51,112 bases of DNA, from the NCBI GenBank assembly GCA_938029215.1, contig CALHFG010000079.1, forward strand, positions 1-51,112. Direction: 5' to 3'. This stretch comes from an uncultured Acidimicrobiales bacterium (GTDB lineage: Bacteria; Actinomycetota; Acidimicrobiia; Acidimicrobiales; SZUA-35). How positions within the stretch are numbered: the stretch's first letter is position 1; every line of letters starts with the position of its first letter. Below the pieces are notes generated by a model. It did not search any database. It was not told the origin of the DNA and worked only from the letters and a program-made list of their open reading frames with translations. The translations under genes and the position numbers were made by a program. Positions 1 to 7,893 of the stretch are shown piece by piece.

Positions 1-2399
1 ACGTCGTTGGCGACGGTCTGGATTTCCTTGAGGCCGGTACGCACACCGATGTCGATGACACGGTGGTGGACCTTCTCTGCCTTCTGGCGCCACGCCTCAA
101 GAGGCTCTTTGCCGTCGCCGGTGTGGTCACGGAACAATGCCGTGAGCGCCGGTGCGGCCAATGGGCGGCAGTAGTAGAAGCCCTGCGCACGGTCACAGCC
201 AAGACGCCGCAGAGTTGCAGCCTGTTCTTGGTGCTCGATTCCCTCGGCGACGGTGTAGGCACCGAGCGCACGGCTCAGGTTCACAACGGTTTCGATGAGG
301 GCGGTTGAGGTGCTGTTACGAGCGAGCTCGTTGATGAATGAGCGGTCGATCTTGATGCTGTCGACGGGGAAGGTCTTGAGGTAGCTGAGCGAGGAGTACC
401 CGGTGCCGAAGTCGTCGATGGCGATCTTTACACCGATCGTCTTGAGCTGGTCCAGCAAGCGAGAGGCGCCGTCCGCATCGTGGGCGAGCATCGACTCGGT
501 GATCTCCACAACCAGATTCTGGGAAGCGAGCCCCGATTCGGTGAGGGCGTGGGTGATCGTATTGACCAGCCGGTTGCTCTGCAGCTGGCGGATCGAGAGG
601 TTGACCGTGATCGAAAGATCTTCACAGCCACGGATCTTGCGCCAGTGCGAGGTCTGACGGCAGGCCTCCTGGATGACCCAGTCGCCGATTGGGACGATCA
701 GGCCAGATTCCTCGGCGAGGGGGATGAAGCGGTCGGGGGCGATGAGGCCCTTGCTCGGGTGACGCCAGCGAATGAGCGCCTCGACCATCTTCACCTTGCC
801 GGAGTTCAGATCGAAGATGGGCTGGTAGTGAAGGACAAGCTCGTTGTTGTCCAGAGCCTTGGCGAGGTCGGCCTTGAGGTCCAGACGCTCGATGGCTTCC
901 TGGTGCATGACGGGCTCGAAGAACTCGAACCGGCCCTTGCCTCGTGCCTTGGAAAGGTACATGGCAACGTCTGCGTTGCGCATGAGAGACTCGACATCCT
1001 TCTTTGAGTCGTAGTCCATGGCGATGCCGATGGAGGCCGACACGTTGAAGGTCTTGACGCCGAGGTCGATCGGCTTGTTGAAGGCTTCGAGCGTGCGGTT
1101 CGCAACCAGCACTGCGTCGCGGCGGTCTTTAGCGCTGGGGATAAGGATGGCGAACTCGTCGCCGCCGAAGCGAGCGACGGTGTCGCCGTCGTTAACGCAC
1201 TCGGTCAGGCGAGCCGCAGCCTCGGCCAACATGGCATCGCCTGCCGCGTGGCCAAGCGAGTCGTTCACGTTCTTGAAGTCGTCGAGGTCGATGAAGAGCA
1301 CGGCAACGTGGTTGTCATCCTCGTCGGTCTGATGCAGCGCCTCAGCGGTCCGCTGCGAGAACTTCGCCCGGTTGAACAGCCCCGTGAGGGCGTCGTGTCC
1401 GGCGTCGTACTTGAGCTTGTCCTGACCCTTTTCCAGTTCCTTCATCAGGGTGAAGATCCGGACCAGGATCAGCATGAACAGAATGATCGAGGCGAAGGTG
1501 GTGACGTAGATATCGGAGTTACGACCGCCGAACATCAGGTTCGCGAGCGGCACGCTGATCGTTGCGAAGAACATGATGATCAGCTGGCGAGCGGTCAGCT
1601 TGCCTTCGGCGTTGGTGACATAGGGCGGATGCTTGGCTGCCGGATGGACGGCGGCGACGGCGAACAGGGTGTAGAAGCCGAGCCAGAACAGGTCGACCCA
1701 GAGCCCGGTACGGAAGGTTCCGTTGGTGAGATAGATGTTGTACGCCGTGTCTGCGATCGCCAATGAACCAATGGCGCCAGCGATGATGGCGAAAGGGGGA
1801 TGCTTGAGGTGAAGCGTTACAACCAGTCGGGCGGCTACCGCAAGGAGTGCGATGTCCATAACCGGATAGGCGAGGGAGACAATGCTGCTGAGTTCCCAGA
1901 CGAATCCGTTTTCAAACGAGCGGTCGACCCACAGCACCCAGAACAGTCCGAAGAACGCGGTGGCAACGATGCCGGCGTCGATCAGGCTGGCGGAGTTCTT
2001 CGAGCCGGCTACTTCGGTAACCATCTTGTTGAGGCCGATGATCATCAGCGGGTACATGCCGAGATAGAAAATGTCGGCCACGCTCGGGTACGGCTCGGTG
2101 CCGGTGATGAGCGTGATGGCGTAGTACAGAACGTCGGCGGTCAAGAACGAGCCCAGACCGGCGGCGAACCACATGTACGGCTCGCGTGGCTTGGCACCGT
2201 GGCGATGTACGCCTACCAGGACCATGCCCACGGCCATTGCGCCGATGCCGTTGTACAGCACCAGCTTTGACGTCGGCGTCGGCGGCAGGGCGTAGTACAA
2301 GGTCGTCATCAGGGCTGCGACGGCCAAAACGACCTTCCACAGACCAAATTCCTCGGCTTTGTCCCACACAGGACGCGCCTTCTTTAGCAGCGGGTTCAT
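1..2399 (-). CDS. Membrane-anchored GGDEF-EAL cyclic-di-GMP enzyme (C-terminus off the left edge)
   Basis: This protein probably makes and/or degrades cyclic di-GMP. The ATG is at 2399-2397, and 799 codons are open to the edge, so the C-terminus is missing. Residues ~20-335 are a run of hydrophobic segments (about nine membrane helices). A GGDEF domain follows (~350-500) with the active-site motif RFGGDEF and GGDEF at residues 412-416. The EAL domain begins near 515, with EALIRWRHP at 540-548, NLSIRQL, an EITES glutamate, IDDFGTGYSSL near 661 and QGFYYCRP near 740. Both domains keep their signature residues, so either activity is possible; which one dominates cannot be read from sequence. No PAS or GAF sensor is evident, so the membrane region is the likely sensory part. 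It is transcribed divergently from the EamA gene. Domain assignment is firm; substrate signal and physiological role are unknown. Confidence 0.93.
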   Translation of the reverse strand, partial: MNPLLKKARPVWDKAEEFGLWKVVLAVAALMTTLYYALPPTPTSKLVLYNGIGAMAVGMVLVGVHRHGAKPREPYMWFAAGLGSFLTADVLYYAITLITGTEPYPSVADIFYLGMYPLMIIGLNKMVTEVAGSKNSASLIDAGIVATAFFGLFWVLWVDRSFENGFVWELSSIVSLAYPVMDIALLAVAARLVVTLHLKHPPFAIIAGAIGSLAIADTAYNIYLTNGTFRTGLWVDLFWLGFYTLFAVAAVHPAAKHPPYVTNAEGKLTARQLIIMFFATISVPLANLMFGGRNSDIYVTTFASIILFMLILVRIFTLMKELEKGQDKLKYDAGHDALTGLFNRAKFSQRTAEALHQTDEDDNHVAVLFIDLDDFKNVNDSLGHAAGDAMLAEAAARLTECVNDGDTVARFGGDEFAILIPSAKDRRDAVLVANRTLEAFNKPIDLGVKTFNVSASIGIAMDYDSKKDVESLMRNADVAMYLSKARGKGRFEFFEPVMHQEAIERLDLKADLAKALDNNELVLHYQPIFDLNSGKVKMVEALIRWRHPSKGLIAPDRFIPLAEESGLIVPIGDWVIQEACRQTSHWRKIRGCEDLSITVNLSIRQLQSNRLVNTITHALTESGLASQNLVVEITESMLAHDADGASRLLDQLKTIGVKIAIDDFGTGYSSLSYLKTFPVDSIKIDRSFINELARNSTSTALIETVVNLSRALGAYTVAEGIEHQEQAATLRRLGCDRAQGFYYCRPLAAPALTALFRDHTGDGKEPLEAWRQKAEKVHHRVIDIGVRTGLKEIQTVAND

Positions 2400-2425
2400 G
2401 TGGAGGTGATCGGGGGGAAACAGGA

Positions 2426-2443
2426 CCCCCTTGAGAAAGGGGG
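2426..2443. other. Short inverted repeat upstream of the GGDEF-EAL gene
   Basis: CCCCCTT (2426-2432) and AAGGGGG (2437-2443) form a 7-bp stem with a 4-nt loop, 27 bases upstream of the GGDEF-EAL start. It could be a leader hairpin or a protein-binding site. It has no clear T-tract in either direction, so a terminator is unlikely. The rest of 2444-2600 shows no convincing gene or promoter. Confidence 0.3.
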
Positions 2444-2600
2444 GATGATTATTCTTCCTCTTGAATCAAACGACCTATTGGGGCCAAACGCATGGTTACT
2501 CAGATAGATCCTTGGCCACACAGGGTGCCGGCCGCGCAGATCGTGCCCTAGAACCGAGGGAATCGGGTCAAAACCCCTGCTCCCAAGCCGAAAGAGAAGG

Positions 2601-3488
2601 ATGATCGCTGTAGTCCTCGCCGGTTTGGCGGGGCTGTTCTACGGCGCGTCGGATTTTTCCGGTGCAGCCGCGTCCGAGGGCAACCACCCGACCGTGGTAA
2701 CCCTTGGCGTGCAGCTCACCAGCGCGACGGCTCTGGTCGGAGCCCTCTTCGTGATCGATGGAACGTTCGTCCCAATCGACCTTGTTTGGGGAGCGTTAGG
2801 CGGCCTGAGCCTCGCCGCGGGCCTGGCCCTTTTCTACGAGGCGTTGAGTATTGGTCCAATCGCAACCGCAGCAGCCCTTACCGCGCTCGTCAGTGCATCG
2901 GTACCGATCCTGGCCGGTCTCGCGCTCGGTGACCGTCCGCCGATGCTCACCCTCGTCGGAGTCGCCCTCGCAGTCCCGGCGGCGGTGCTGGTTTCCGCCG
3001 GTGAGGTGGGCATTCATGGCAATCGCACCAACACGCTTCCTCGGGAGCGCGTGATCGGACGCCGTCAGCTCGGACGGACCAGAGTTCTGTCTTGTGGCGC
3101 CGGCGTATTGTTCGCAGGCTTTTTGGTGGCGCTGAGCAGAGTCAGTGAAGATGCCGGACTGTTTCCGCTCATCGGAACCCGTGCGGCCGCCATCACGTTC
3201 CTTGTTCTTCTCATAAGTGCGCAAAGGGTCTGGAGTAAAGTTCGCAGTCAGAGCGTGCCTCTCGTGGTGGCCGGCGGGCTCTTTGATTGTGGAGCGGACG
3301 GCTTTTTGGTGATCGCATTCACCATCGGCGATCTCACCTGGGTCGCGGCGATCAGCTCTCTCGCTCCGGTGAGCACCGTGTTGCTGGCTCGCGTCTTCTT
3401 CAAAGAGAAGCTGACGTGGCTTCAGATTTTGGGGTTGGCACTCTCGGCGGCAGCGCTGGCGTTGGTTGCGATCGGGCGCTCGCTCTAG
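2601..3488 (+). CDS. EamA/DMT-family transporter
   Basis: This is a 295-residue integral membrane protein of the drug/metabolite transporter superfamily, expected to export a small metabolite across the cytoplasmic membrane. It shows about ten hydrophobic helices arranged as two EamA repeats (residues ~1-135 and ~160-295). Each repeat ends in the usual pattern of a helix rich in alanine, glycine and leucine. The second repeat carries the typical stretch around SLAPVSTVLLARVFFKEKL. The start is ATG 2601, preceded at close range by an AGAGAAGG ribosome-binding site (2591-2598). Its stop interlocks with the stop of the convergent radical SAM gene (CTAG, 3485-3488). The substrate cannot be predicted. 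Confidence 0.9.
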   Translation: MIAVVLAGLAGLFYGASDFSGAAASEGNHPTVVTLGVQLTSATALVGALFVIDGTFVPIDLVWGALGGLSLAAGLALFYEALSIGPIATAAALTALVSASVPILAGLALGDRPPMLTLVGVALAVPAAVLVSAGEVGIHGNRTNTLPRERVIGRRQLGRTRVLSCGAGVLFAGFLVALSRVSEDAGLFPLIGTRAAAITFLVLLISAQRVWSKVRSQSVPLVVAGGLFDCGADGFLVIAFTIGDLTWVAAISSLAPVSTVLLARVFFKEKLTWLQILGLALSAAALALVAIGRSL

Positions 3489-4909
3489 CCGTTCCGCCGA
3501 GTTGGCAAGGGGAGCAATTGAACGAGCTTCCGATTTTCCTCGATATCAAGGATTCCGTGTTGAACACACGCGGGCACCAGTTCGTCGGTATCGGGGTGAC
3601 CCATGCTGTAGGCGCAAGCTTCGAGGCGTTCCTGCGCTTCGACGATCCTTGGCTCGGTGGCGCGGGTGCCGTCCTTCATGTGTTGCCAGGCAACTGCGGT
3701 GTCTGCTGCATCGATGAATTGATGGAGAACGAAGGTCACCGGTTGGAGGGTTCTCCAGTCCTGCCCGAGCCCGCCCGAGCGCTGAACGAAGCGACGGAGC
3801 TGGCCCACGGTGGACGGGATTACGGCGGGATGCGAAGCCAGCGATCGGATGACTCGCACGGTTGTCTCCAGAGGTCGACGGTGTGCGAAGTTCCCCGGGA
3901 AGGCAGTCATGAAATCATCGACGGCCTTGTGATCGCGGGGATCGCTGTCATCGAGCATCGGGGTGTAGGCGTCGCCGACGTAGGCCCCCCACGTCACGCG
4001 GTTGCAGCGCGTGTCTCCGAACTGCATCGCTCCGTAGTTGAGTGCCGTCCCGGCCCCAGCTTCAACTTGGCCCCAGACACTGTCTGAATCAAGCTCTCGG
4101 TAGCCCTCGCTCCACCGGTTTTCGTTGCCGATGTACGCCGCAGGTTGAAAGCTAAACATCCGCCAACCCTGACCATGGCACTGGCGGATGACGTCGGGAA
4201 TCTGGTCGACGTTGTCTCTGGTGACGGTCATGTTGTGTGCGAGGTAGGACCGAATCCCGTACTCATCCTTCAAGCGATCGAACATCTGGCAGAAGCGGCC
4301 TCGGTACTCGTTCAGTTCCGCCTCGGACTGCGGCTTCTTAATTCCCGTGCGGCCGACCATTGTTGTGTCCATGTGGCAAGCGAACGAAACCCAATTGAAG
4401 CGGGGCGAATCGTTATCGTCGGTAACGACCGCGCGCAGGTAGTCGTAGTCGAAGTCGCCGTGAGTGAAGCTCATAGGCATACGACCGTGCCGTCGCATGA
4501 GCGCGATAGCGTCGCCGTGGTCTCGGGCCTCCAACAGTGACACCTCACCCCCGATCAGTTGGGCGAATTGGCCGTTGCCTCGCTTCTCGCGGAGGAAGCC
4601 CATTTGTCGATCGATCTCGCGGAGGGTATGCGGTCCGTCGATCCTCACCTTGTTAGCGTCGGCACTGTGGTAGCAGGGCTTGCAACTGAAGTTGCATTTG
4701 GGAAAGACGCCGTGAGTGGCTTCGCAACCCGCGGACTTTCGGCCGATGAGTTGTCCCGGAACCTTCGAGGTGGCAGGCATTGCATCCCAACGGGATTTCA
4801 GAGCCTGCGCTGTCTCGGGGTCAACTGGACGGCTCTCTCGTTCGAACTTGCGAAGTCGGTCGGCCAGATATCGCATCATGTAGTGAACCTCATTTTGGGG
4901 CATGATCAT
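3485..4909 (-). CDS. Radical SAM protein of unknown function
   Basis: This 474-residue iron-sulfur enzyme has the radical SAM signature CNFSCKPC (CxxxCxxC, residues 72-79), preceded by an extra Cys62, and a glycine-rich SAM-binding motif (IGGEVSLL) about 50 residues later. Further cysteines occur late in the protein, including a pair near the C-terminus (EACAYSMGHP and ELVPACVQHG). These could bind an auxiliary cluster, but no canonical SPASM spacing is seen. The open frame runs far upstream to 5593, but that part lies antisense to the VTT gene and has no radical SAM homology, so I place the start at ATG 4909. ATG 4903, with GGA six bases ahead, is equally possible. It stands alone, divergent from the VTT gene, with no peptide substrate or partner gene beside it. 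Reaction and substrate are unknown. Confidence 0.88.
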   Translation of the reverse strand: MIMPQNEVHYMMRYLADRLRKFERESRPVDPETAQALKSRWDAMPATSKVPGQLIGRKSAGCEATHGVFPKCNFSCKPCYHSADANKVRIDGPHTLREIDRQMGFLREKRGNGQFAQLIGGEVSLLEARDHGDAIALMRRHGRMPMSFTHGDFDYDYLRAVVTDDNDSPRFNWVSFACHMDTTMVGRTGIKKPQSEAELNEYRGRFCQMFDRLKDEYGIRSYLAHNMTVTRDNVDQIPDVIRQCHGQGWRMFSFQPAAYIGNENRWSEGYRELDSDSVWGQVEAGAGTALNYGAMQFGDTRCNRVTWGAYVGDAYTPMLDDSDPRDHKAVDDFMTAFPGNFAHRRPLETTVRVIRSLASHPAVIPSTVGQLRRFVQRSGGLGQDWRTLQPVTFVLHQFIDAADTAVAWQHMKDGTRATEPRIVEAQERLEACAYSMGHPDTDELVPACVQHGILDIEENRKLVQLLPLPTRRNG

Positions 4910-4966
4910 TCCATGAACTCGCGCCGGAACGATGTCTCGACCGTCGTCCTGAGCCGATAGGTCACC

Positions 4967-5614
4967 GTGAGGACCCGAGCCGCCATTATCCGCCTGGCGG
5001 TGTTTCTGGTCGTCCTTGCCGGCCTGGCGGTCTCGGTGGCTGTGTTCGGAGCAGATGCGATGCGCGATTGGCTCAATGGGGCCGCCGAGTCCTCGTGGGG
5101 GCCGGTGGCCTTTGTCGCCCTCTACTTCTTGCTGGTCGTTTTCATGCTCCCAGGATCCCTGGGCACGCTGGCGGCGGGGGCTGTGTTCGGGTTGTGGGTG
5201 GGGTTTGGAGTAGCGATGGTTGGGGCAACCCTGGGGGCGTGCGCCGCATTCTGGATCGCTCGGTCCGTCGGGCGTGAAGGGGCGACGGCTCTCATCGAGG
5301 GCCGAGCCGAGACCGTGGATCGGCTGTTGGAGGAGCGTGGCCTGGTGGCGATCACGGTCTTGCGCCTGCTGCCGATCGTTCCATTCAACGCGCTCAACTA
5401 CGCCTCGGGTCTCAGCGGACTCAAGTTCAGGGACTACGCCATTGGAACCGTTGTGGGTATGGCGCCGGGCACGTTCGTGGTGGCCAACGTGGCTGATCGA
5501 GCGGACGATCCCATGAGTCCGGGGTTTGCTGCGGCGCTGGCGACCGCCGCTCTTTTGGTTGTCGCGAGCATCTTCGCGGCGCGGCGCCTGCAATCAAACA
5601 TCGGTGTGTCCTAG
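4967..5614 (+). CDS. TVP38/TMEM64 (VTT-domain) membrane protein
   Basis: This 215-residue polytopic membrane protein belongs to the VTT/DedA superfamily, members of which are implicated in lipid scrambling or transport. The central VTT region is clear: GAVFGLWVGFG followed by a small-residue helix, then the re-entrant signature NALNYASGLSGL and the motif GMAPGTFVV near residue 170. The gene starts at GTG 4967, 57 bp from the divergent radical SAM start, and neither strand shows an obvious promoter there. The C-terminus is a last helix plus a short basic tail. Family assignment is good; cargo and role are unassigned. Confidence 0.87.
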   Translation: MRTRAAIIRLAVFLVVLAGLAVSVAVFGADAMRDWLNGAAESSWGPVAFVALYFLLVVFMLPGSLGTLAAGAVFGLWVGFGVAMVGATLGACAAFWIARSVGREGATALIEGRAETVDRLLEERGLVAITVLRLLPIVPFNALNYASGLSGLKFRDYAIGTVVGMAPGTFVVANVADRADDPMSPGFAAALATAALLVVASIFAARRLQSNIGVS

Positions 5615-5737
5615 TGGTGCCCAGTGCGTGAGGGGCCATCGCTGGCATACCACCGGCTTCTGAGTGGTTGATGAATCGAAACCTACACTGAACTCCCGGT
5701 CGACTCGCCGGGATATCCCGGTCCGGAGGAGGCATCG

Positions 5738-6346
5738 GTGCTTGATTCGGCGCTTCGACGCCATCTAGAGGAACCACTCGCCACCGTCGGTCGGTCGATC
5801 GCCGGCGCTGGGGTCACACCCACGATGCTTACGGGTCTCGGCTTTGGCATCGGGGTGGCGAGCTGTGTGGCCATCGCCACCGGCCACTGGGCGACCGGGT
5901 TGGTCCTGTGGTTGCTCAACCGACTTGCCGACGGTCTCGACGGTGCGGTGGCTCGAAACGGCAACGTCGGTCCCACCGACCTCGGCGGCTTCTTCGACAT
6001 CGTCGCCGACTTTGCGATCTACGGGGGAGTCGTCACCGCAGTCGGGTATGCAGTTCCTGAAGCGAGGGTCGCAGCCCTGGTGTTGTTTCTGGCGTACTAC
6101 TTAAACGGGACGGCGTTCCTTGCGTGGTCGAGCCTGGCCACGAAGCGCCGATTGGAGGGCGATGGCCGCAGCTTGGTGTTTCCTGCCGGACTTGCCGAGG
6201 GGACCGAGACGATCGTGGTGTACTCGGTTCTGATGCTGTTCCCGGCCTGGGCTCGTCCGATCCTGTGGACGTGGGCTGGGGTCGTGGCAATCACCGTGGC
6301 GCAACGTGTGTATCTGGTCCGTCAGCGCCTCGGCACCGATGGCTAG
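5738..6346 (+). CDS. CDP-alcohol phosphatidyltransferase family protein
   Basis: This is a 202-residue membrane enzyme that transfers a phosphatidyl or related phospho group from a CDP-activated donor to an alcohol. The CDP-OH-P signature is present: DGLDGAVAR at about residues 67-75, followed by GGFFDIVAD, supplying the four conserved aspartates, with one extra residue between AR and the glycine compared with PgsA-type enzymes. The remainder consists of about six hydrophobic helices. GTG 5738 is chosen because a strong GGAGGAGG site (5725-5732) lies five bases upstream. The acceptor alcohol (glycerol-phosphate, inositol-phosphate, serine or other) cannot be decided. cdsA, which makes the CDP-DAG donor, lies in the same window at 17715. 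Confidence 0.9.
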   Translation: MLDSALRRHLEEPLATVGRSIAGAGVTPTMLTGLGFGIGVASCVAIATGHWATGLVLWLLNRLADGLDGAVARNGNVGPTDLGGFFDIVADFAIYGGVVTAVGYAVPEARVAALVLFLAYYLNGTAFLAWSSLATKRRLEGDGRSLVFPAGLAEGTETIVVYSVLMLFPAWARPILWTWAGVVAITVAQRVYLVRQRLGTDG

Positions 6347-6463
6347 ATCTGACCCCAACACCACTGGGCTCGCCGTTCCTCTGTTTGGTTCCGGGTTGAG
6401 ATCAGGGTGGGGAATGGGCGCTCGATCAGCTAGCCTCTATCTGCTGAACGTGAGGAATCCGCT

Positions 6464-6811
6464 ATGAACCTGATGCAAAAAATCGAGCAAGAACAGCTCC
6501 GGGAAGATCACCCCGAGATGCACCCTGGTGACACGGTGAAAGTCCACGTGCAGGTTATCGAAGGTAACCGCACCCGTACCCAGGTTTTTCAGGGCGCGGT
6601 CATCGCTATGCGTGGCGACGGCGTGCGTGAATCGTTCACCGTTCGCAAGCTCAGCTTCGGTGTCGGTGTTGAACGTACGTTCCCCGCCCACTCGCCCATC
6701 ATCGAAAAGATCGAGATCGTCAGTCGTGGCGATGTTCGTCGGGCCAAGCTCTATTACCTCCGCGATCGCGTCGGCAAGTCGGCCAAGATCAAAGAGAAGC
6801 GCGACAACTAA
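6464..6811 (+). CDS. rplS: 50S ribosomal protein L19
   Basis: At 115 residues this is full length for L19, which sits at the interface of the ribosomal subunits. Diagnostic stretches are [26 protein letters not shown], the [15 protein letters not shown] region and the C-terminal [14 protein letters not shown]. The ATG at 6464 is preceded by GTGAGGA about 12 bases earlier. In Mycobacterium and Streptomyces rplS is followed by lepB and rnhB before the DUF2469 gene; here both are absent and DUF2469 comes next after 31 bases. The 117 bases upstream hold TTGAGA (6396) but no well-spaced -10 element. Confidence 0.97.
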   Translation: MNLMQKIEQEQLREDHPEMHPGDTVKVHVQVIEGNRTRTQVFQGAVIAMRGDGVRESFTVRKLSFGVGVERTFPAHSPIIEKIEIVSRGDVRRAKLYYLRDRVGKSAKIKEKRDN

Positions 6812-6842
6812 CCAGCGGGGGAGACCCCTATGAGTCCACAAG

Positions 6843-7130
6843 ATGCCTAGAGAAGACCTCGAGCGCTACGAAGCGGAGATCGAGCTGGCTCTCTATACCG
6901 AATACCGCGATGTCATTTCGATGTTTGCGTACGTGGTTGAGACCGAGCGTCGCTTCTACCTCGCCAACGTTGCTGAGCGGACATCGGCTCCTACCGATCC
7001 CTACGTCGAGTACAAGTTGAGCGACTGCTGGGTTTGGGACATGTATCGCAAGTCACGATTTCTTGCCAACGTCACGGTGACCAGTACACGAGGGATCACC
7101 GTAGAGGAGCTACCCCAGCCAGAACTTTGA
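6843..7130 (+). CDS. DUF2469 family protein
   Basis: This 95-residue acidic soluble protein belongs to an actinobacterial family of unknown function (the Rv2901c group). Typical features are the N-terminal EDLERYEAEIELALYTEYRD, the central FAYVVETERRFYLAN, and the C-terminal VEYKLSDCWVWDMYR. The family is normally found between rnhB and yraN, exactly the context here apart from the missing rnhB. ATG 6831 is followed in frame by a stop after five codons, so ATG 6843 is the start. Its stop codon overlaps the TTG start proposed for yraN, implying translational coupling. Confidence 0.92.
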   Translation: MPREDLERYEAEIELALYTEYRDVISMFAYVVETERRFYLANVAERTSAPTDPYVEYKLSDCWVWDMYRKSRFLANVTVTSTRGITVEELPQPEL

Positions 7131-7474
7131 CCGCGCGTCGGTTGTCTCTCGGCCGGGCCGGGGAAGATGCCGCGGCTGGGTTCTACCGCCGGCATGGTTA
7201 CCAGATACTGGAGCGCAACTGGCGGGTGCGGGAGGGCGAGCTTGACCTGATCGCTTCCCGGAACGGTGAAATCGTCTTCGTCGAGGTGAAGACCCGCTCG
7301 TCGGATCGGTTTGGAAGCGGTGCCGAGGCGGTCAACCTGCAGAAGCAGAGGCGGATCCGCGGACTTGCGGTCCAGTGGCTGAACATGTCCGGCCAACACC
7401 ATCACCGGATCCGGTTCGACGTCATCGTCGTCGACCGGCAGCTGAGGATCACGCCGTACAAAAACGCGTTCTAG
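7127..7474 (+). CDS. yraN: YraN/UPF0102 endonuclease-fold protein
   Basis: This 115-residue member of the UPF0102 family has the restriction-endonuclease-like fold. The catalytic pattern is visible: GRAGEDAAAGFYRRHGY, then GELDLIA (the ELD motif) and VFVEVKTR (the ExK motif). The open frame extends upstream to 7034, but that part overlaps DUF2469 and has no family similarity. I therefore place the start at TTG 7127, overlapping the DUF2469 stop; TTG 7142 is an alternative. In many genomes yraN sits next to comM and dprA, which follow here after a short interruption by cytochrome c and crotonase genes on the other strand. The cellular role is not established. Confidence 0.9.
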   Translation: MTARRLSLGRAGEDAAAGFYRRHGYQILERNWRVREGELDLIASRNGEIVFVEVKTRSSDRFGSGAEAVNLQKQRRIRGLAVQWLNMSGQHHHRIRFDVIVVDRQLRITPYKNAF

Positions 7475-7893
7475 GGGTTCAGAACCTCACGGGTGTACCG
7501 CACGACCGCCTCGATGTCCTCTTCTGTGAGCCGGCCGCTAAAGGCAGGCATGGTCCGTCGACCGTTGGCGATGACATCAATTTGGTCCGACACCAAAGGG
7601 AACGACCGCAACACGGCTCCCTCGTTCAGTCGCACGCCGCGACCTCCAGCCCCAGCGGCCCCGTGGCAGCTTGCGCAATTTCGGGTGTACACGGTTTGTC
7701 CCAATTGCAGTTCGCTGTCGCCGGGAGGTGCTTCAACTACCGCACCCGTGCAGCCACCCGCCACGATGGCGAGACCAAGAGCGACGGCGCTAGCGGCCCT
7801 CGAAAATGGCTTCCCGCTTTTCGAAGAAGGCGACGGCGGCTTCGCGGTTGTCGTTGGTGCTGAGGTTGATCGCCTGCGCGGCAGCTTCGACAT
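7471..7893 (-). CDS. Lipoprotein-type class I cytochrome c
   Basis: A small exported electron carrier. One haem-binding motif, CASCH, is followed by GAAGAGGRGVRL, and a distal methionine ligand is likely in RRTMPAFSG; the C-terminus LTEEDIEAVVRYTREVL is the usual last helix. A hydrophobic stretch ending in VAGGCTG looks like a lipobox, so the protein is probably lipid-anchored outside the membrane. The only in-frame ATG is at 7893, which gives a long Ser/Pro/Arg-rich leader and a 104-bp overlap with the upstream crotonase gene. No closer ATG, GTG or TTG precedes the signal peptide, so the start is uncertain. The stop interlocks with that of yraN (CTAG, 7471-7474). The partner oxidoreductase is unknown. 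Confidence 0.82.
   Translation of the reverse strand: MSKLPRRRSTSAPTTTAKPPSPSSKSGKPFSRAASAVALGLAIVAGGCTGAVVEAPPGDSELQLGQTVYTRNCASCHGAAGAGGRGVRLNEGAVLRSFPLVSDQIDVIANGRRTMPAFSGRLTEEDIEAVVRYTREVLNP

Noticed and set aside
1248..2270. Plus-strand open frames across 1248-2270
   Set aside because: They are antisense to the GGDEF-EAL gene, whose minus-strand translation has clear membrane helices and catalytic motifs.
4910..5593. Upstream extension of the radical SAM frame (about 228 residues)
   Set aside because: It lies antisense to the VTT gene, is low in hydrophobic order and rich in Arg/His/Gln typical of a GC-rich shadow frame; homology starts only near 4909.
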